Positions 50,990 through 60,697 of a DNA stretch of 64,000 nt are shown here, piece after piece. The stretch spans positions 434,001-498,000 of the forward strand of contig NZ_DYHZ01000002.1 in assembly GCF_020723905.1 (NCBI RefSeq), read 5' to 3'. This DNA comes from Anaerolinea thermophila (lineage in GTDB: Bacteria; Chloroflexota; Anaerolineae; Anaerolineales; Anaerolineaceae). The first letter of the stretch is position 1; each line of letters starts with the position of its first letter. The position numbers and the translations under genes were made by a program. The notes beneath the pieces are model-generated. The model saw nothing but the letters and a program-made list of their open reading frames with translations, did no database searches and had not been told where the DNA came from.

Positions 50990-51454
50990 ATGGAGAAGAA
51001 GCGTTTTCAACCGGGGTTCTGGCGAATTGTAGATAACGATTACATTGCCACGTTTTCCATTTACACCATTGGCACTTTATGGGCGGTGTATCTCATTTTC
51101 AAAGTCTTTGCGCTGGAATTTCGCGACGAGAGTTTTTATCTGATCCTTTCGGTTGTGCTGACCGTGGTGGGGATCATCGTGCTGGCATGGCGGTACTGGA
51201 CAATCCGCCTGTTTTTTGAAAGAGGGGAACGCACCCGTGGCAGGCTGATCAAGAGCGACTTTTTTCGCTCCACGGGCTGGCTGGAGTATGAGTATACCCT
51301 CAAAGGGAAACGCTATCACAGAAAAGAGACGGTGCACCGCAATCCGCGCACCCGCGCTTTAAAAGAGGGTGACTTGCTGTGGGTAGTATTTGACCCGCAA
51401 CGCCCGGAACGTGCCATGGTGGCGGATATTTACGAAGAGAGTCTCAAAAAGTAA
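50990..51454 (+). CDS. DUF3592-like small membrane protein
   Basis: A 154-residue protein with two membrane helices (about 20-42 and 52-68) and a C-terminal soluble beta region (GWLEYEYTLKGKRYH, LLWVVFDPQRPERAMV) that fits the DUF3592 pattern by eye. Function unknown. It follows the lipoprotein gene by 24 bp and ends 15 bp from the convergent L,D-transpeptidase gene. Confidence 0.65.
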   Translation: MEKKRFQPGFWRIVDNDYIATFSIYTIGTLWAVYLIFKVFALEFRDESFYLILSVVLTVVGIIVLAWRYWTIRLFFERGERTRGRLIKSDFFRSTGWLEYEYTLKGKRYHRKETVHRNPRTRALKEGDLLWVVFDPQRPERAMVADIYEESLKK

Positions 51455-51469
51455 ATTTTTCTGAAGGGA

Positions 51470-52624
51470 TTAAGCGCCACCCTGGGTGTACAGTGACGGG
51501 TCAGTGGGGGTCTGTCCTGAAGGATCCCATACATACACCCAGTCGCCTTCTTTTGCCCACTGGAACAGCCACGCCGAATCGCCGATAGACAGGTTGACAC
51601 AGCCGTGCGTTCCGGGGAATCCATACCATGCCCGCCAGTATGCGCCGTGCAAAGCGCGCGCCTGATCGAAGTACATTGTCCAGGGTACATCTTCCAGATA
51701 ATAGAAGTCCGAGCGGTCTGCCTCAAAAGCCCCCTGCATGGTCTCCAGCGGTTTCTTCTTGTAAATCTGGAACAGCCCCGGGCGGGTGTAGAAGGGTTCG
51801 CCTCCGCTGGCAATCATGGTGGCAAAGATTAACTGGTTATTCTCATACACTGAAAGGGTCTGGTCGTATAAATTGACTTCAATCCAGCGGTTGCCGGTTA
51901 CCCCCGCGGGTGGAGTGGTGTTGATGCGCACCTGACGAATATAACGGCGTTCCACCCAGCGATCGAAGCCAATTTGATACCAGTCCGTGCCCTCGCGGTT
52001 GACGATCTGGTAAATCTGTACGGGGGTCTCGCGGTACAGGATGGGATCGACTTCCGGGCTGGAATAAGAAGGCGCGGTGCGGGCGCGGGTATGATCAACG
52101 ATCCAGCCAAAGGAATTGGCGGGTGTCCGGTAGAACTGCAACCCCTGAAAACTGGAATACGCCGCCGGTGAGGCGCGCATCCATTCGCCACTTTTCAACT
52201 GCACATAAGGCTTGTCATTGACGCGTTGAACATTAATGATGGACACATAGCGCAGTTTACCGGCGTCAATGTAACGCACCGGGTTATTCCCGTTAACGGC
52301 GTCATCCAGAGTGCTGAAAAGCGGCGCGGCTTCGGTAGCGGGCAGGTTGATTTTGGCAATCGTCACCGGGCTTTGGGTGAGTTCGGCGGGAGGCTTGCGC
52401 GCAGGCAGAGGGCGCGGAGGGTACGTCAACCCATAAGCAGCCCATTCGGTCAATTTTTTCGCTGGACCCAGCGCCAGGCAGTCAGCCCCTCCGGGGTAGG
52501 CATCGGGCAGACACAGTGCCTCGCCGGTAAAAGGTTCAGGCTGGTTTTGCGCTGTGGCTGTCGAAGCCGCACCTGCCAGCCAGAACAGGAAGGTCAGAAA
52601 GAATACCACTAAACCTTTTCGCAT
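51470..52624 (-). CDS. L,D-transpeptidase (YkuD domain), secreted
   Basis: A 384-residue protein with a signal peptide (1-25), a variable region with SH3-like stretches (about 150-230), and a C-terminal YkuD domain. The active site is complete: HGAYW followed by GTHGCVNLS with the catalytic Cys (HGC) and His. It crosslinks peptidoglycan stem peptides or attaches proteins to them. The YkuD domain begins at WIEVNLYDQTLSVYEN. It is the convergent partner of the DUF3592-like gene. It suggests the organism has peptidoglycan or a related wall polymer. Confidence 0.92.
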   Translation of the reverse strand: MRKGLVVFFLTFLFWLAGAASTATAQNQPEPFTGEALCLPDAYPGGADCLALGPAKKLTEWAAYGLTYPPRPLPARKPPAELTQSPVTIAKINLPATEAAPLFSTLDDAVNGNNPVRYIDAGKLRYVSIINVQRVNDKPYVQLKSGEWMRASPAAYSSFQGLQFYRTPANSFGWIVDHTRARTAPSYSSPEVDPILYRETPVQIYQIVNREGTDWYQIGFDRWVERRYIRQVRINTTPPAGVTGNRWIEVNLYDQTLSVYENNQLIFATMIASGGEPFYTRPGLFQIYKKKPLETMQGAFEADRSDFYYLEDVPWTMYFDQARALHGAYWRAWYGFPGTHGCVNLSIGDSAWLFQWAKEGDWVYVWDPSGQTPTDPSLYTQGGA

Positions 52625-52665
52625 GTGCAGAATTTTACTCGATAATCTTGTGAATGAGTGAGGGT

Positions 52666-54822
52666 CTATGGCTCATCAGGCGTCTGAATCTGGACGCGAA
52701 TACCATAATAATCCTGGATGCATTGGTTCAACCAGTGGTTGGGGTCTGGCTGCAGGTCCACTTCTGCAATATGGCGATAGGGAGGCACGAACACCTCAGG
52801 TTTTCCAGCCTCCCGTGCCTGGGTGATCAGGTTCACCCGGGCATCCCATTCTGCGGCATGCAGGCGCATTTCCCGATGAAATGTTGTCACTGCGGGATAG
52901 ATCAGCCAGCCTGCCCAGAGCAGTACACCCACGGTGAAAACCGAAACCGGAATCAGTAAATGGGTATTTTGCTTTCTCAACCACTCTCCCGCCCAGACGC
53001 CATGCCCAAATGCCGCTGAAATCAGCACCATTTGAGGAATGAACAGCGAGCGCAGGGGGAAGTACCCCATCAACACTGCCGAAGGGAGCAGCATGATCAG
53101 AATGGAAAATACCGGGAGGAAGAAGAGGATGATTTTTTCCAGGGGGTGAAGAGGGGCAAAGCCCAGAGATGGGATTGAATATCGTCTTCCCCATTGTATC
53201 CCCAGAAGGAATACCACCAGCAGAATCATCAGCGGGAAACCGCTTTGGTCGGGTCCGCCAAGCATCCAGTGGAAACTGGAGCGTATCAAATCACCCGTCT
53301 GGAAAAGAATCTCTTTCAGAGTTAAAGAGTAGCCAATTTCTGCCATGCGGGAGGTGTTTCCCGGCGCCAGGGCGACGATCAAAGTGCCGCAAATCAATCC
53401 CAGAACAGCCACCGCGCTCACCGGCATGGAAAAGCGGTTTTCCCCTTTCCGGGTACGCCATTCCAGCCATGTGGTCAGGGTCAGCAGCAGGATTCCCGCG
53501 ATGGACAGGGTTTCGTGGAACCCTCCTGTGAAGAGTGCCAGCAGGAATAAGCCGATGCGCTCTTTCACAGATGCAGGGCTGGGAATCATTCGGAATACGG
53601 CTCTGAAGGTCAGCAGGAGAAACCCCAGACCGGCACAGACGCTCAAAGCGTGAAGTGTCCAGAACACAGATTGTACCGGATTGGCGGTGGTGATGAGGGC
53701 AAAGAGCGGTAAAGCCCATGCCATCCCGGCGGTTTGCCAGCCCTTTGCTACAGGGTACAGCGTGCGCATCAGCAGGTAAAGCGCGCCTCCGCCTGCGGTG
53801 AACAGCACAAAGATTCCCAGCGGGGCGATTCGTTCATCCAGATGATACGCCACAAAGTCCAGCGCATGGGCGGCAAAACGTCCGGTGATGTGCAGATAAG
53901 CATGCACATTGGCGCCTGCCCAGCCTTTCTGGTTCAAGAGGTTCAGATAGCAGTAATCATCGACGTAGAGGCGGTTGTATTGTGCGGTGACCATGCCGAC
54001 AACCCAGCCCAACCCGGTAAGGAATATCAGCGGTACCCACGGCAAAAAATCCTGCCAGCGGGGGGAGGGAAGATGAAACCATTTTCCGCGGGGAACCGCT
54101 GTGCCAACCCACATCGAGAGAAAGAAACTGAGAAACACATTTCCCCACATGGCAGTCTGGATAACCCGGGCAAATTGCGGATCTCCGATGGGGATGTGCA
54201 CGGCGCGCTCGGATGGTGACGCCGGTTCGATGATCATGTCCATGTGAGTATGGCGGGTGGAAACCTCTGCCAGGAGTGGGACCTCACTTTTCAGGGTGAG
54301 CGTAAGAGTCCGCCAGCCTTTCCCTTCCCACTGCAATCCCCCCGGATGGTCTTTCGAGAGTTCTAAGCGGACGCCGTCAGACTGAATCTGGGCTCCCCCT
54401 AGCCAGTTTACTTGCTGAAAAGATACATCCGATACGCCGTTGTGCATCCAGGTGACCAGCGCACTCGTCGCATTGTCCTGTAATTGGGTAAATGTAACCT
54501 CTACACGCTCAGGAAGAGCGAAAATCGCCATGGAAGGCTGTGGTTTTCCCAGAAAGACCAGCCCAGTAGTCCACAGTGCGAAGAGCGCCCCCCATCGAAT
54601 GGGCACGTGCAGCGCCGGAGCGTTTTCGCGCTGATACCAGGTCAACAGCAACATCACCATCCCCCCTGCAACAAGTCCGCTTAACCCCAGTTGCACCCTG
54701 CTGACGGTGTGAACAGGCTGAAACACGAAGAGGTACAGGTTCAGCGTTAAACTGCCCCACAGAATCAGCACCATGAAAACAGGGGAGAATGCAGGGTTAA
54801 AATGCAGGAAATGCTGTTTCAT
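52666..54822 (-). CDS. Large polytopic membrane protein (DUF6056-like)
   Basis: A 718-residue protein. It has about 14 hydrophobic helices, a soluble beta-rich insertion between helices 3 and 4 (residues about 105-240), and [13 protein letters not shown] after the first outward loop, with acidic residues placed as in GT-C or DUF6056 proteins. A role as a membrane glycosyltransferase or polymerase of surface glycan is inferred from this and from the GT2 and flippase-like genes upstream. The ATG at 54822 has AAGGAAA just upstream. Its 5' region lies beside the end of the next gene (54870). Confidence 0.62.
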   Translation of the reverse strand: MKQHFLHFNPAFSPVFMVLILWGSLTLNLYLFVFQPVHTVSRVQLGLSGLVAGGMVMLLLTWYQRENAPALHVPIRWGALFALWTTGLVFLGKPQPSMAIFALPERVEVTFTQLQDNATSALVTWMHNGVSDVSFQQVNWLGGAQIQSDGVRLELSKDHPGGLQWEGKGWRTLTLTLKSEVPLLAEVSTRHTHMDMIIEPASPSERAVHIPIGDPQFARVIQTAMWGNVFLSFFLSMWVGTAVPRGKWFHLPSPRWQDFLPWVPLIFLTGLGWVVGMVTAQYNRLYVDDYCYLNLLNQKGWAGANVHAYLHITGRFAAHALDFVAYHLDERIAPLGIFVLFTAGGGALYLLMRTLYPVAKGWQTAGMAWALPLFALITTANPVQSVFWTLHALSVCAGLGFLLLTFRAVFRMIPSPASVKERIGLFLLALFTGGFHETLSIAGILLLTLTTWLEWRTRKGENRFSMPVSAVAVLGLICGTLIVALAPGNTSRMAEIGYSLTLKEILFQTGDLIRSSFHWMLGGPDQSGFPLMILLVVFLLGIQWGRRYSIPSLGFAPLHPLEKIILFFLPVFSILIMLLPSAVLMGYFPLRSLFIPQMVLISAAFGHGVWAGEWLRKQNTHLLIPVSVFTVGVLLWAGWLIYPAVTTFHREMRLHAAEWDARVNLITQAREAGKPEVFVPPYRHIAEVDLQPDPNHWLNQCIQDYYGIRVQIQTPDEP

Positions 54823-54869
54823 GGTTTCCTTTTTTCCCTGATGCGTACCGATTTGCCTCTTAAGAACGT

Positions 54870-56840
54870 TCAGGGTGCGGCGATCTTTAAACACGTCGGC
54901 GGATTGGCTTTGGGGACCAGAATCTGGGTACCGCTTTGATCCAGCGTGTCAATCGCTTCGTAAAAACTGAGAATTGGAATGGTCACCCGGGTTACCCAGA
55001 CGTTATTTTCTTCCGGGAAGGCATCCTGCGCACCTTTGAATACAATATTCTGCTGGGCAGAGACAATATAGGCAAAGCGTTGATGGCAGAGGTCGTCGTA
55101 GAATTGCTGAAGGTAAGCCCGGTTATCTGACATGGCGTATTCCATCAGGTCAATGGTTTCGTAGGGAAATACCAGGCGTACCCCTTCAATTTGATGGAAG
55201 GTCAGCAAATGTCTCTGCCAGATGAACAGCACCGGTTGTTGTCGTTCCACGGCGGGTTTCAGGTAGGCTCTCAGCAGGTTCAATTCAAATTCGGCGCGGG
55301 CTTTATCCAGAATGGGGATGGGACGCCCTTCCATCACTGCGGGGTAGAGCGGCAAAAGGAAAGCCAGTGCCAGCAAGATTGCCGGTTTGCGGAGAGGCAC
55401 AAACGGTACTTCTTTGCTCACCTGACCGGTGAAAATTGCACTTCCCCATATCCACAGCACCATCCAGTAAGCATCCAGATTGTGCAGGTTGGCGCCTCCA
55501 CCAATTTTGGTGCTGACCACCATCCCGCCGGCGAACAGGATAAATAAAATCCCGCCTGATCCGATCAGTCGCAGTGGATGGAGAACAGAACGGCTGGCAT
55601 TGGACCCAATCAATGCCAGCAGGGGCAGGCTGAGGATCAGAGTCAACGGCAGAATGCCCGGCGGGTAAGTAGGGCTGGGGAGCAGGCGGTACCACAGCAA
55701 ACTGGAGAAAAAACTGGATCCGAATGAGGAAATATCGGGTTGCCCGGAGAGGGCAATGTACCCTGCCTGGGCGATAAAGGCGCTGAGAATGCCTGCCAGT
55801 CCCCACAGGAGAGGATTTCTCGCCCAGCGCCAGAAGTTCCCTTGGTACGGACGTTCCATAAGATAAAGGGTGATCGCCAGCATGGCAGGCACAGGAAACC
55901 AGTTCACCCGGCTGATGCCTGCCCAGAGAGACGCCAGGACAATGATGACAAGAGATTTCCAGAACCGACGGCTCTCAAACCCAGCCAGCACAATACCGGA
56001 CGCGATCAGCAGGTGATAATAAACCGGTCCCTGCATCAGGAACAGCGATGACCAGCCAATGAAAAGCCCCTGTATGGTTCGGGAAGGAAAGGGCAAGCGC
56101 CGTGCAAGCAGGAAGGCATTCAGTAAGGGCATGCCAGTCCACAGGAGTGCCTGCCAGAAGCGGTGCGCCCAGAGGGGAAGGTTGCCAGCCAGATGCGGAA
56201 TGGACAGCAGAAGATAGCGCGAGGGATGCAGGAACGGCAGGGGCGTTGCCTCGCCGTAGATGGCTTTTGCGTGGAACAGTGAGCCATAGTAAAAGCGGCT
56301 GGCTTCCGACCACCCCAGGGTGAAGGGATAGTCCCGAACGGCGGAGAAATACTCTCCACCTCGATGAATCAGTCCCAGGAAAAGCAGTGCGCCGGCAAGT
56401 GCTTCAATGGCTTGCAGGCGTGGGAACAGCGCCATGAGGAAAGGGGTAAGCAGGACTCCCAGCACCCAGAGCAGGCTCAATCGCAACAGCGGGTTCAGGA
56501 ATAAGTCATTGCGCTCAAAGAGGTTGGGGTAAGGCATGAAAATCAACTCCAGCCATGTCAGCGCCGCCAGCACAAGCACGCCCATCCCCAGCCAGGAACC
56601 TTTCCGCAGGGCTTGCAGGATTCGCTTCAGGACATTTTCTACAATGTGCCAGCGTCGGGTAAAAGAGAGCGCCCACAGGATGGCAACGAAGACAAAGAAA
56701 AACCCTCCAAGGGTGAATGCCAGCATCCATTTACCCGAGGCAGGCAACCGTCCATCCTGCACGGCAGGGATACCCAGATCCAGCAGAGCGAATCCCGTGG
56801 CAAGGAAGGTCAACCCCAGAACGGCACGCCGCCAGGTCAT
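54870..56840 (-). CDS. Polytopic membrane protein, glycan assembly operon
   Basis: A 656-residue protein, with roughly 13 membrane helices and a C-terminal soluble tail of about 150 residues (from about 510), a layout like the GT-C-type proteins elsewhere in this window. I do not recognise a specific family. It lies between a flippase-like gene, whose stop overlaps its start by 4 nt, and a second polytopic gene 47 bp downstream, which points to surface polysaccharide or glycolipid synthesis. Confidence 0.6.
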   Translation of the reverse strand: MTWRRAVLGLTFLATGFALLDLGIPAVQDGRLPASGKWMLAFTLGGFFFVFVAILWALSFTRRWHIVENVLKRILQALRKGSWLGMGVLVLAALTWLELIFMPYPNLFERNDLFLNPLLRLSLLWVLGVLLTPFLMALFPRLQAIEALAGALLFLGLIHRGGEYFSAVRDYPFTLGWSEASRFYYGSLFHAKAIYGEATPLPFLHPSRYLLLSIPHLAGNLPLWAHRFWQALLWTGMPLLNAFLLARRLPFPSRTIQGLFIGWSSLFLMQGPVYYHLLIASGIVLAGFESRRFWKSLVIIVLASLWAGISRVNWFPVPAMLAITLYLMERPYQGNFWRWARNPLLWGLAGILSAFIAQAGYIALSGQPDISSFGSSFFSSLLWYRLLPSPTYPPGILPLTLILSLPLLALIGSNASRSVLHPLRLIGSGGILFILFAGGMVVSTKIGGGANLHNLDAYWMVLWIWGSAIFTGQVSKEVPFVPLRKPAILLALAFLLPLYPAVMEGRPIPILDKARAEFELNLLRAYLKPAVERQQPVLFIWQRHLLTFHQIEGVRLVFPYETIDLMEYAMSDNRAYLQQFYDDLCHQRFAYIVSAQQNIVFKGAQDAFPEENNVWVTRVTIPILSFYEAIDTLDQSGTQILVPKANPPTCLKIAAP

Positions 56841-57733
56841 TTCTGTGCATCCTCCCGTGCGGCAAGGATGCCCGGCACAAACAGCGCGCCGGGCAAACTG
56901 GCGAGCATTTGCAGGGCGCGCAGCAGTACCGCCAGCGTCAGACTGGCTTCCATGGAGATGCCGCCCAGATGGGCGTAGAGCAGGGTGCTGGATACTTCCT
57001 GTAAACCCAACCCGTTGATGGAAACCGGCAGGAGGGTAATGAAATACACCAGTGACCAGATGCCTGCAATGGTCAACCAGTTGATGGATTGTCTCTGCCC
57101 TGCCAGCAGGATGTCAATCGAGGTGAACAGACACACCATATGCACAAAGGTAAAGCCCAGCGATGATACCAAAGTCACCGGTTTGTGTACCCAGAAGCGG
57201 AAATGCTCCATCAGGTGGGAGAGGAAAACGCGTACTTTTTGCACCAGAGCAGGGAAAGGCAGGATCGCGCCTGCCAGGACAGGCAGCCCTGCATCCAGCG
57301 CGCGCGCCAGACCCCAGGGCAATGCCAGGGTCATCCCCGCCATACCAATCAGGCGGTCTGCCACCAGAGAAGCGGTGCTTAAGGCGGCATCCATGCGCAA
57401 CTGAATGGCGCCCACCAGGCGCACGGCATCTCCGCCGACGGTGGTGGGCAAAAAATTGGCGGCAAATAAACCGGCAAAGGTAAGGCGTAAACTCTGGGAG
57501 AAGCGCATGCGGGGCTGGGCAGATGCCAGCAGGACATGCCACCGCAGAGTGACCGCCAGGCGAGAAAGCAGAGTCAAACCCAGTGCCGCCAGCCAGCGCC
57601 AGGGTTCAATTTGCTGGAAAGAGGCGCGTAAAACCTCCCAGTCCTGTTGTGTTGCCAGATACCCCAACAAAATCAGGGTCAGCAGAGTTCCTGCCCATCG
57701 AATCCAGGTGGCTTTGGAACGGGGAACCTTCAT
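56837..57733 (-). CDS. LPG synthase TM / AglD-type integral membrane protein (UPF0104)
   Basis: A 298-residue protein with about 8 helices and the family features LTLLSRLAVTLRW, AGLFAANFLPTTVGGDAVR and the C-terminal PVSINGLGLQEVSSTLL. The family includes the flippase part of lysyl-phosphatidylglycerol synthase and AglD-like proteins that act with polyprenyl-phosphate sugars. Its start overlaps the GT2 gene stop by 4 nt. Transport of a polyprenyl-linked sugar or glycolipid is the likely role. Confidence 0.8.
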   Translation of the reverse strand: MKVPRSKATWIRWAGTLLTLILLGYLATQQDWEVLRASFQQIEPWRWLAALGLTLLSRLAVTLRWHVLLASAQPRMRFSQSLRLTFAGLFAANFLPTTVGGDAVRLVGAIQLRMDAALSTASLVADRLIGMAGMTLALPWGLARALDAGLPVLAGAILPFPALVQKVRVFLSHLMEHFRFWVHKPVTLVSSLGFTFVHMVCLFTSIDILLAGQRQSINWLTIAGIWSLVYFITLLPVSINGLGLQEVSSTLLYAHLGGISMEASLTLAVLLRALQMLASLPGALFVPGILAAREDAQK

Positions 57734-58683
57734 ACGTCGGGGGGGAAGTTGAGGGTTTTTCGTACGGTGTAAGTGGGTTTGCCCTGCGATTCATGGTAGG
57801 TACGCACCAGCAGTTCAGCGATTAACCCCATCAGAATGGACTGGAAGCCAAAAATGGCTACCATGGTGCTGATTTGAAACAGTGGACTGCCCAACACAGA
57901 AATGCCGAAGAACACCCGCCGCACGAACAGGTAAAACAGCACCAGGAACGCCAGCGCTATCAGCGTGATTCCCACCCCACCGAAAAGGTAAATGGGCTTG
58001 TTCGAGTAACTGGAAAGGAATTTCACCGTGAAGAGGTCGAGAATCACTTTGGCGGTGCGCTCCAGACCATATTTGGCTTTGCCAAAGCGGCGCGGATGGT
58101 GATGGACTTCAACTTCCAGAATGCGGGCGCCAACCGAATGTGCATACACGGGAATGAAACGGTGCATTTCGCCATACAGGCGGAAGCCAGTAAGCACTTC
58201 GCGGCGGTAGGCTTTCAGGGTGCAACCATAATCGTGGAGGTGTACGCCCGTCACCCGGGAAATCAAACCGTTTGCCAGTCGGGAAGGCAGGGTACGGCTC
58301 AGGTCATCCTGCCGGTTTTTGCGCCACCCGCTGACCACATCGTATCCTTCACGAATCTTTTCCAGCATCATGGGAATATCGGCGGGGTCATTTTGCAGGT
58401 CGGCGTCCATCAGGACAACAATCTCGCCGGAAGAATGGTCAATCCCGGCGGCGATAGCGGCAGTTTGACCGAAGTTGCGCCGCAACAGCACCACGCGCAC
58501 ATGCTGGGGGTCCTGTTTTGCCAGAGTTTGCAGAACCTGCGGACTCCCATCGCGACTGCCATCGTCTACCAGAATCAATTCCCACTGGAGATTGAGCGGT
58601 GCCACGGCTTTGATAATGGCTTGATACAGCAGAGGAAGATTTTCCTCTTCGTTATAGACGGGGACAACGATTGAGAGATCCAT
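57730..58683 (-). CDS. GT2 family polyprenyl-phosphate glycosyltransferase
   Basis: A 317-residue protein. The GT2 domain (1-220) has SIVVPVYNEEENL, LILVDDGSRDGSP, NFGQTAAIAAGI, and the metal-binding DADLQNDP; KYGLERTAKVILDLF is typical of dolichol-phosphate mannose synthase-like enzymes. Two C-terminal membrane helices (from about 230) anchor it. It would make a polyprenyl-phosphate sugar used by the GT-C-like proteins downstream. It heads this operon. TATAAT on the minus strand (58698-58693) ends 10 bp from the ATG, so the transcript may be nearly leaderless; a GTG at 58686 is also in frame. Confidence 0.88.
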   Translation of the reverse strand: MDLSIVVPVYNEEENLPLLYQAIIKAVAPLNLQWELILVDDGSRDGSPQVLQTLAKQDPQHVRVVLLRRNFGQTAAIAAGIDHSSGEIVVLMDADLQNDPADIPMMLEKIREGYDVVSGWRKNRQDDLSRTLPSRLANGLISRVTGVHLHDYGCTLKAYRREVLTGFRLYGEMHRFIPVYAHSVGARILEVEVHHHPRRFGKAKYGLERTAKVILDLFTVKFLSSYSNKPIYLFGGVGITLIALAFLVLFYLFVRRVFFGISVLGSPLFQISTMVAIFGFQSILMGLIAELLVRTYHESQGKPTYTVRKTLNFPPDV

Positions 58684-58739
58684 CACGCCCCAATTATAGT
58701 CGAGATTCGTTTTTCTCGATGTTCCCCATGCAAAAGAAA

Positions 58740-58762
58740 ACCGCGCCTGGATAAGGCGCGGT
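58740..58762 (-). terminator. Terminator after the LCP-family gene
   Basis: An 8-bp GC-rich stem (58740-58747 with 58755-58762) with a 7-nt loop. On the minus strand it is followed by TTTTCTTTTG. Confidence 0.8.
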
Positions 58763-58785
58763 GATCCGGTTGAACCTCAACAAAA

Positions 58786-60249
58786 TTATGGCAGTGGATT
58801 GCTCTGAGCGAATGGCGTTCCGAGGATGATCTCAATATCCACCTGGGCATTGGGATCATAGCGATTGAGTACGCGGGTATTATCTTTGCCCAGTATTTCC
58901 AGCAACATGGTCATCGTATAGGGTTTACCGCTGTAGTCAATCAGGGTGTTGAAACCGTACACCTGATCTGCATTGCCTTCACCGGTGACATTCAAGCCTT
59001 TACTCCGCAAAAACTCAGCCGTTTTGCCAGCCAGCCCTTCAGTCGTCGTGCCGTTCTTGACGAGGATGCGCGCGGCTTCCTGTTTCACCAGTTCCTGAGG
59101 ATCATCACTGACTGCCGCAGGGCCTACCGGACCGCCAGTGGCAAAGATTTCATCGCGAAGAACACGAATCTGATCGGTGACAGGAATCTCTATGGCTTGC
59201 CCGTCTGGCGAAGTGCTGAAAGTGACGTAATTGGGAGGACCGATAATACCGCGTTTGATATTTTCTTTGTCAATTTGCTGGCTCAGCCATGCCAGTTGAA
59301 TGATCTGTTCCAGAGTCAGGTTGGTGCGTACACCCGATTGCACTTCAGCATACAGGCGCGGTGCTTTGGTGATGAGTGTGGGCAGCATGTTGAATTGCAA
59401 CACGCGGTCGCGGATGGAAATGAGCACTTCCTGCTGGCGGGCGGCACGGTCAAAATCCCCGCCTTCAGTGTAGCGGTTGCGAGCATAAGCCAGCGCCAGA
59501 TCGCCGGGCACCGTATACACGCCCGGATCCAGCCAGACGGTGTTGTTCGGGCCGATGGGGTCGAGTTTGATGCGTTCTTTGGGACGAATCTTTACCCCGC
59601 CCAGTTCGTCTATGATGCGTACGAAGGCGTTAAAATCCACGAGCGCGTAGTACTGGATGGGCACACCCAGCAGTTGCTCCACGGTGCGCATGGCAAGACC
59701 GGGACCGCCTTCCGGCAGTTTGTACGCCTCACCCAGAAAGTAGGCGGTGTTAATTTTGCCGTAATCAAACCCGGGAATCTGCACCCACAGGTCGCGGGGA
59801 ATGGAAAGCATCCCGGCAGTTTTACTGACCGGGTCAACGGTCAACAGCATCATGCTGTCGGTGCGTGCAGCGCCGTTCTGGTCGCATTCGGCGAAATTGT
59901 CTTCACAGTCGCGGTAATCCAGTCCCATCACCAGCAGGGTGACGCGGGTTTTCCCATCCCACGGCTTGGGTTCGGGACCGGCGCCGCTGTTCTGGAGCGG
60001 ACCTTCGGGCAGAGGCACATTGCTGTTGCCCTGATTTTGTCCCCCCGTTTGGGAAGGCGATGAGATGGCGGGGGCATTGCCCATGCCGGTCATCGTCCAG
60101 GAGGAAAACAGATTGCGCGCCCAGAGATACGCCACAATCGCGGTTGCCAGTGCCAGCACCACAAAAACCACCAGCAGAATCAACGTGGTGCGATCCAGTG
60201 AGGGTTGGGGTTGTCGATATCGAGAACTTACACGAGCCATGGACTGCAT
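58786..60249 (-). CDS. LytR-CpsA-Psr (LCP) family protein with LytR_C-like domain
   Basis: A protein of about 487 residues (499 if started at 60285). It has an N-terminal membrane helix (about 20-42), a low-complexity stretch, then an LCP domain from about residue 100 with RTDSMMLLTVDP, SIPRDLWVQIPG and AYARNRYTEGGDFDRAARQQEVL, the catalytic and pyrophosphate-binding residues. A LytR_C-like domain follows (ILVKNGTTTEGLAGKTAEFL). LCP proteins attach glycopolymers from a lipid carrier to the wall. That fits the glycan operon alongside. The ATG at 60249 follows GGGAGAGAAGAGAG; the one at 60285 has none. Confidence 0.88.
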   Translation of the reverse strand: MQSMARVSSRYRQPQPSLDRTTLILLVVFVVLALATAIVAYLWARNLFSSWTMTGMGNAPAISSPSQTGGQNQGNSNVPLPEGPLQNSGAGPEPKPWDGKTRVTLLVMGLDYRDCEDNFAECDQNGAARTDSMMLLTVDPVSKTAGMLSIPRDLWVQIPGFDYGKINTAYFLGEAYKLPEGGPGLAMRTVEQLLGVPIQYYALVDFNAFVRIIDELGGVKIRPKERIKLDPIGPNNTVWLDPGVYTVPGDLALAYARNRYTEGGDFDRAARQQEVLISIRDRVLQFNMLPTLITKAPRLYAEVQSGVRTNLTLEQIIQLAWLSQQIDKENIKRGIIGPPNYVTFSTSPDGQAIEIPVTDQIRVLRDEIFATGGPVGPAAVSDDPQELVKQEAARILVKNGTTTEGLAGKTAEFLRSKGLNVTGEGNADQVYGFNTLIDYSGKPYTMTMLLEILGKDNTRVLNRYDPNAQVDIEIILGTPFAQSNPLP

Positions 60250-60324
60250 ACTCTCTTCTCTCCCATTGCGGATGTTACTGCTCATGTGTGCAAGAAGCGT
60301 TCCATCCGCCGGGGAGAGGAAATA

Positions 60325-60552
60325 TTATTTGGGAGAAGGGGGCGGCACGGGCAGGTCTTCAATGGCAGTCTGTATCCACCTGTCGCCTTCGTCAATTAAC
60401 ATAACCGGGATGTCATCCACAACGGGGTATTTTCGCTGGCAATCCTGACATACCAGCCAGGACTCCCGCACAAGGGTCAGCAATCCTGTTTTGCCTTCCT
60501 CCCGGACGCATACAGGACAGCGTAAAATCTCCATTAAGTCAGGGTGCACCAT
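60325..60552 (-). CDS. Trm112-family zinc-finger protein (UPF0434-like)
   Basis: A 75-residue protein with ILRCPVC and CQDCQRKYPVVDDIPVML, giving a four-Cys zinc site and the Trm112/UPF0434 signature. In eukaryotes and archaea Trm112 activates methyltransferases; in bacteria its role is less clear. The ATG at 60552 has GGAG 9 nt upstream. It lies 75 bp upstream of the LCP gene on the same strand. The 145-bp gap upstream holds nothing I recognise. Confidence 0.85.
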   Translation of the reverse strand: MVHPDLMEILRCPVCVREEGKTGLLTLVRESWLVCQDCQRKYPVVDDIPVMLIDEGDRWIQTAIEDLPVPPPSPK

Positions 60553-60697
60553 ACCATTCTTCTCCTACCATTTGGGTCAGGCTAGGTCAATTGTATCACG
60601 AAAAAAGGGGCAATCCCAAGCGCGCATTTCTCAGGTCATTGTTTTATGGTCGCGATGGCAGAGTGAAACCTGCCAGATGATCAAATGCCGTCTGGTT

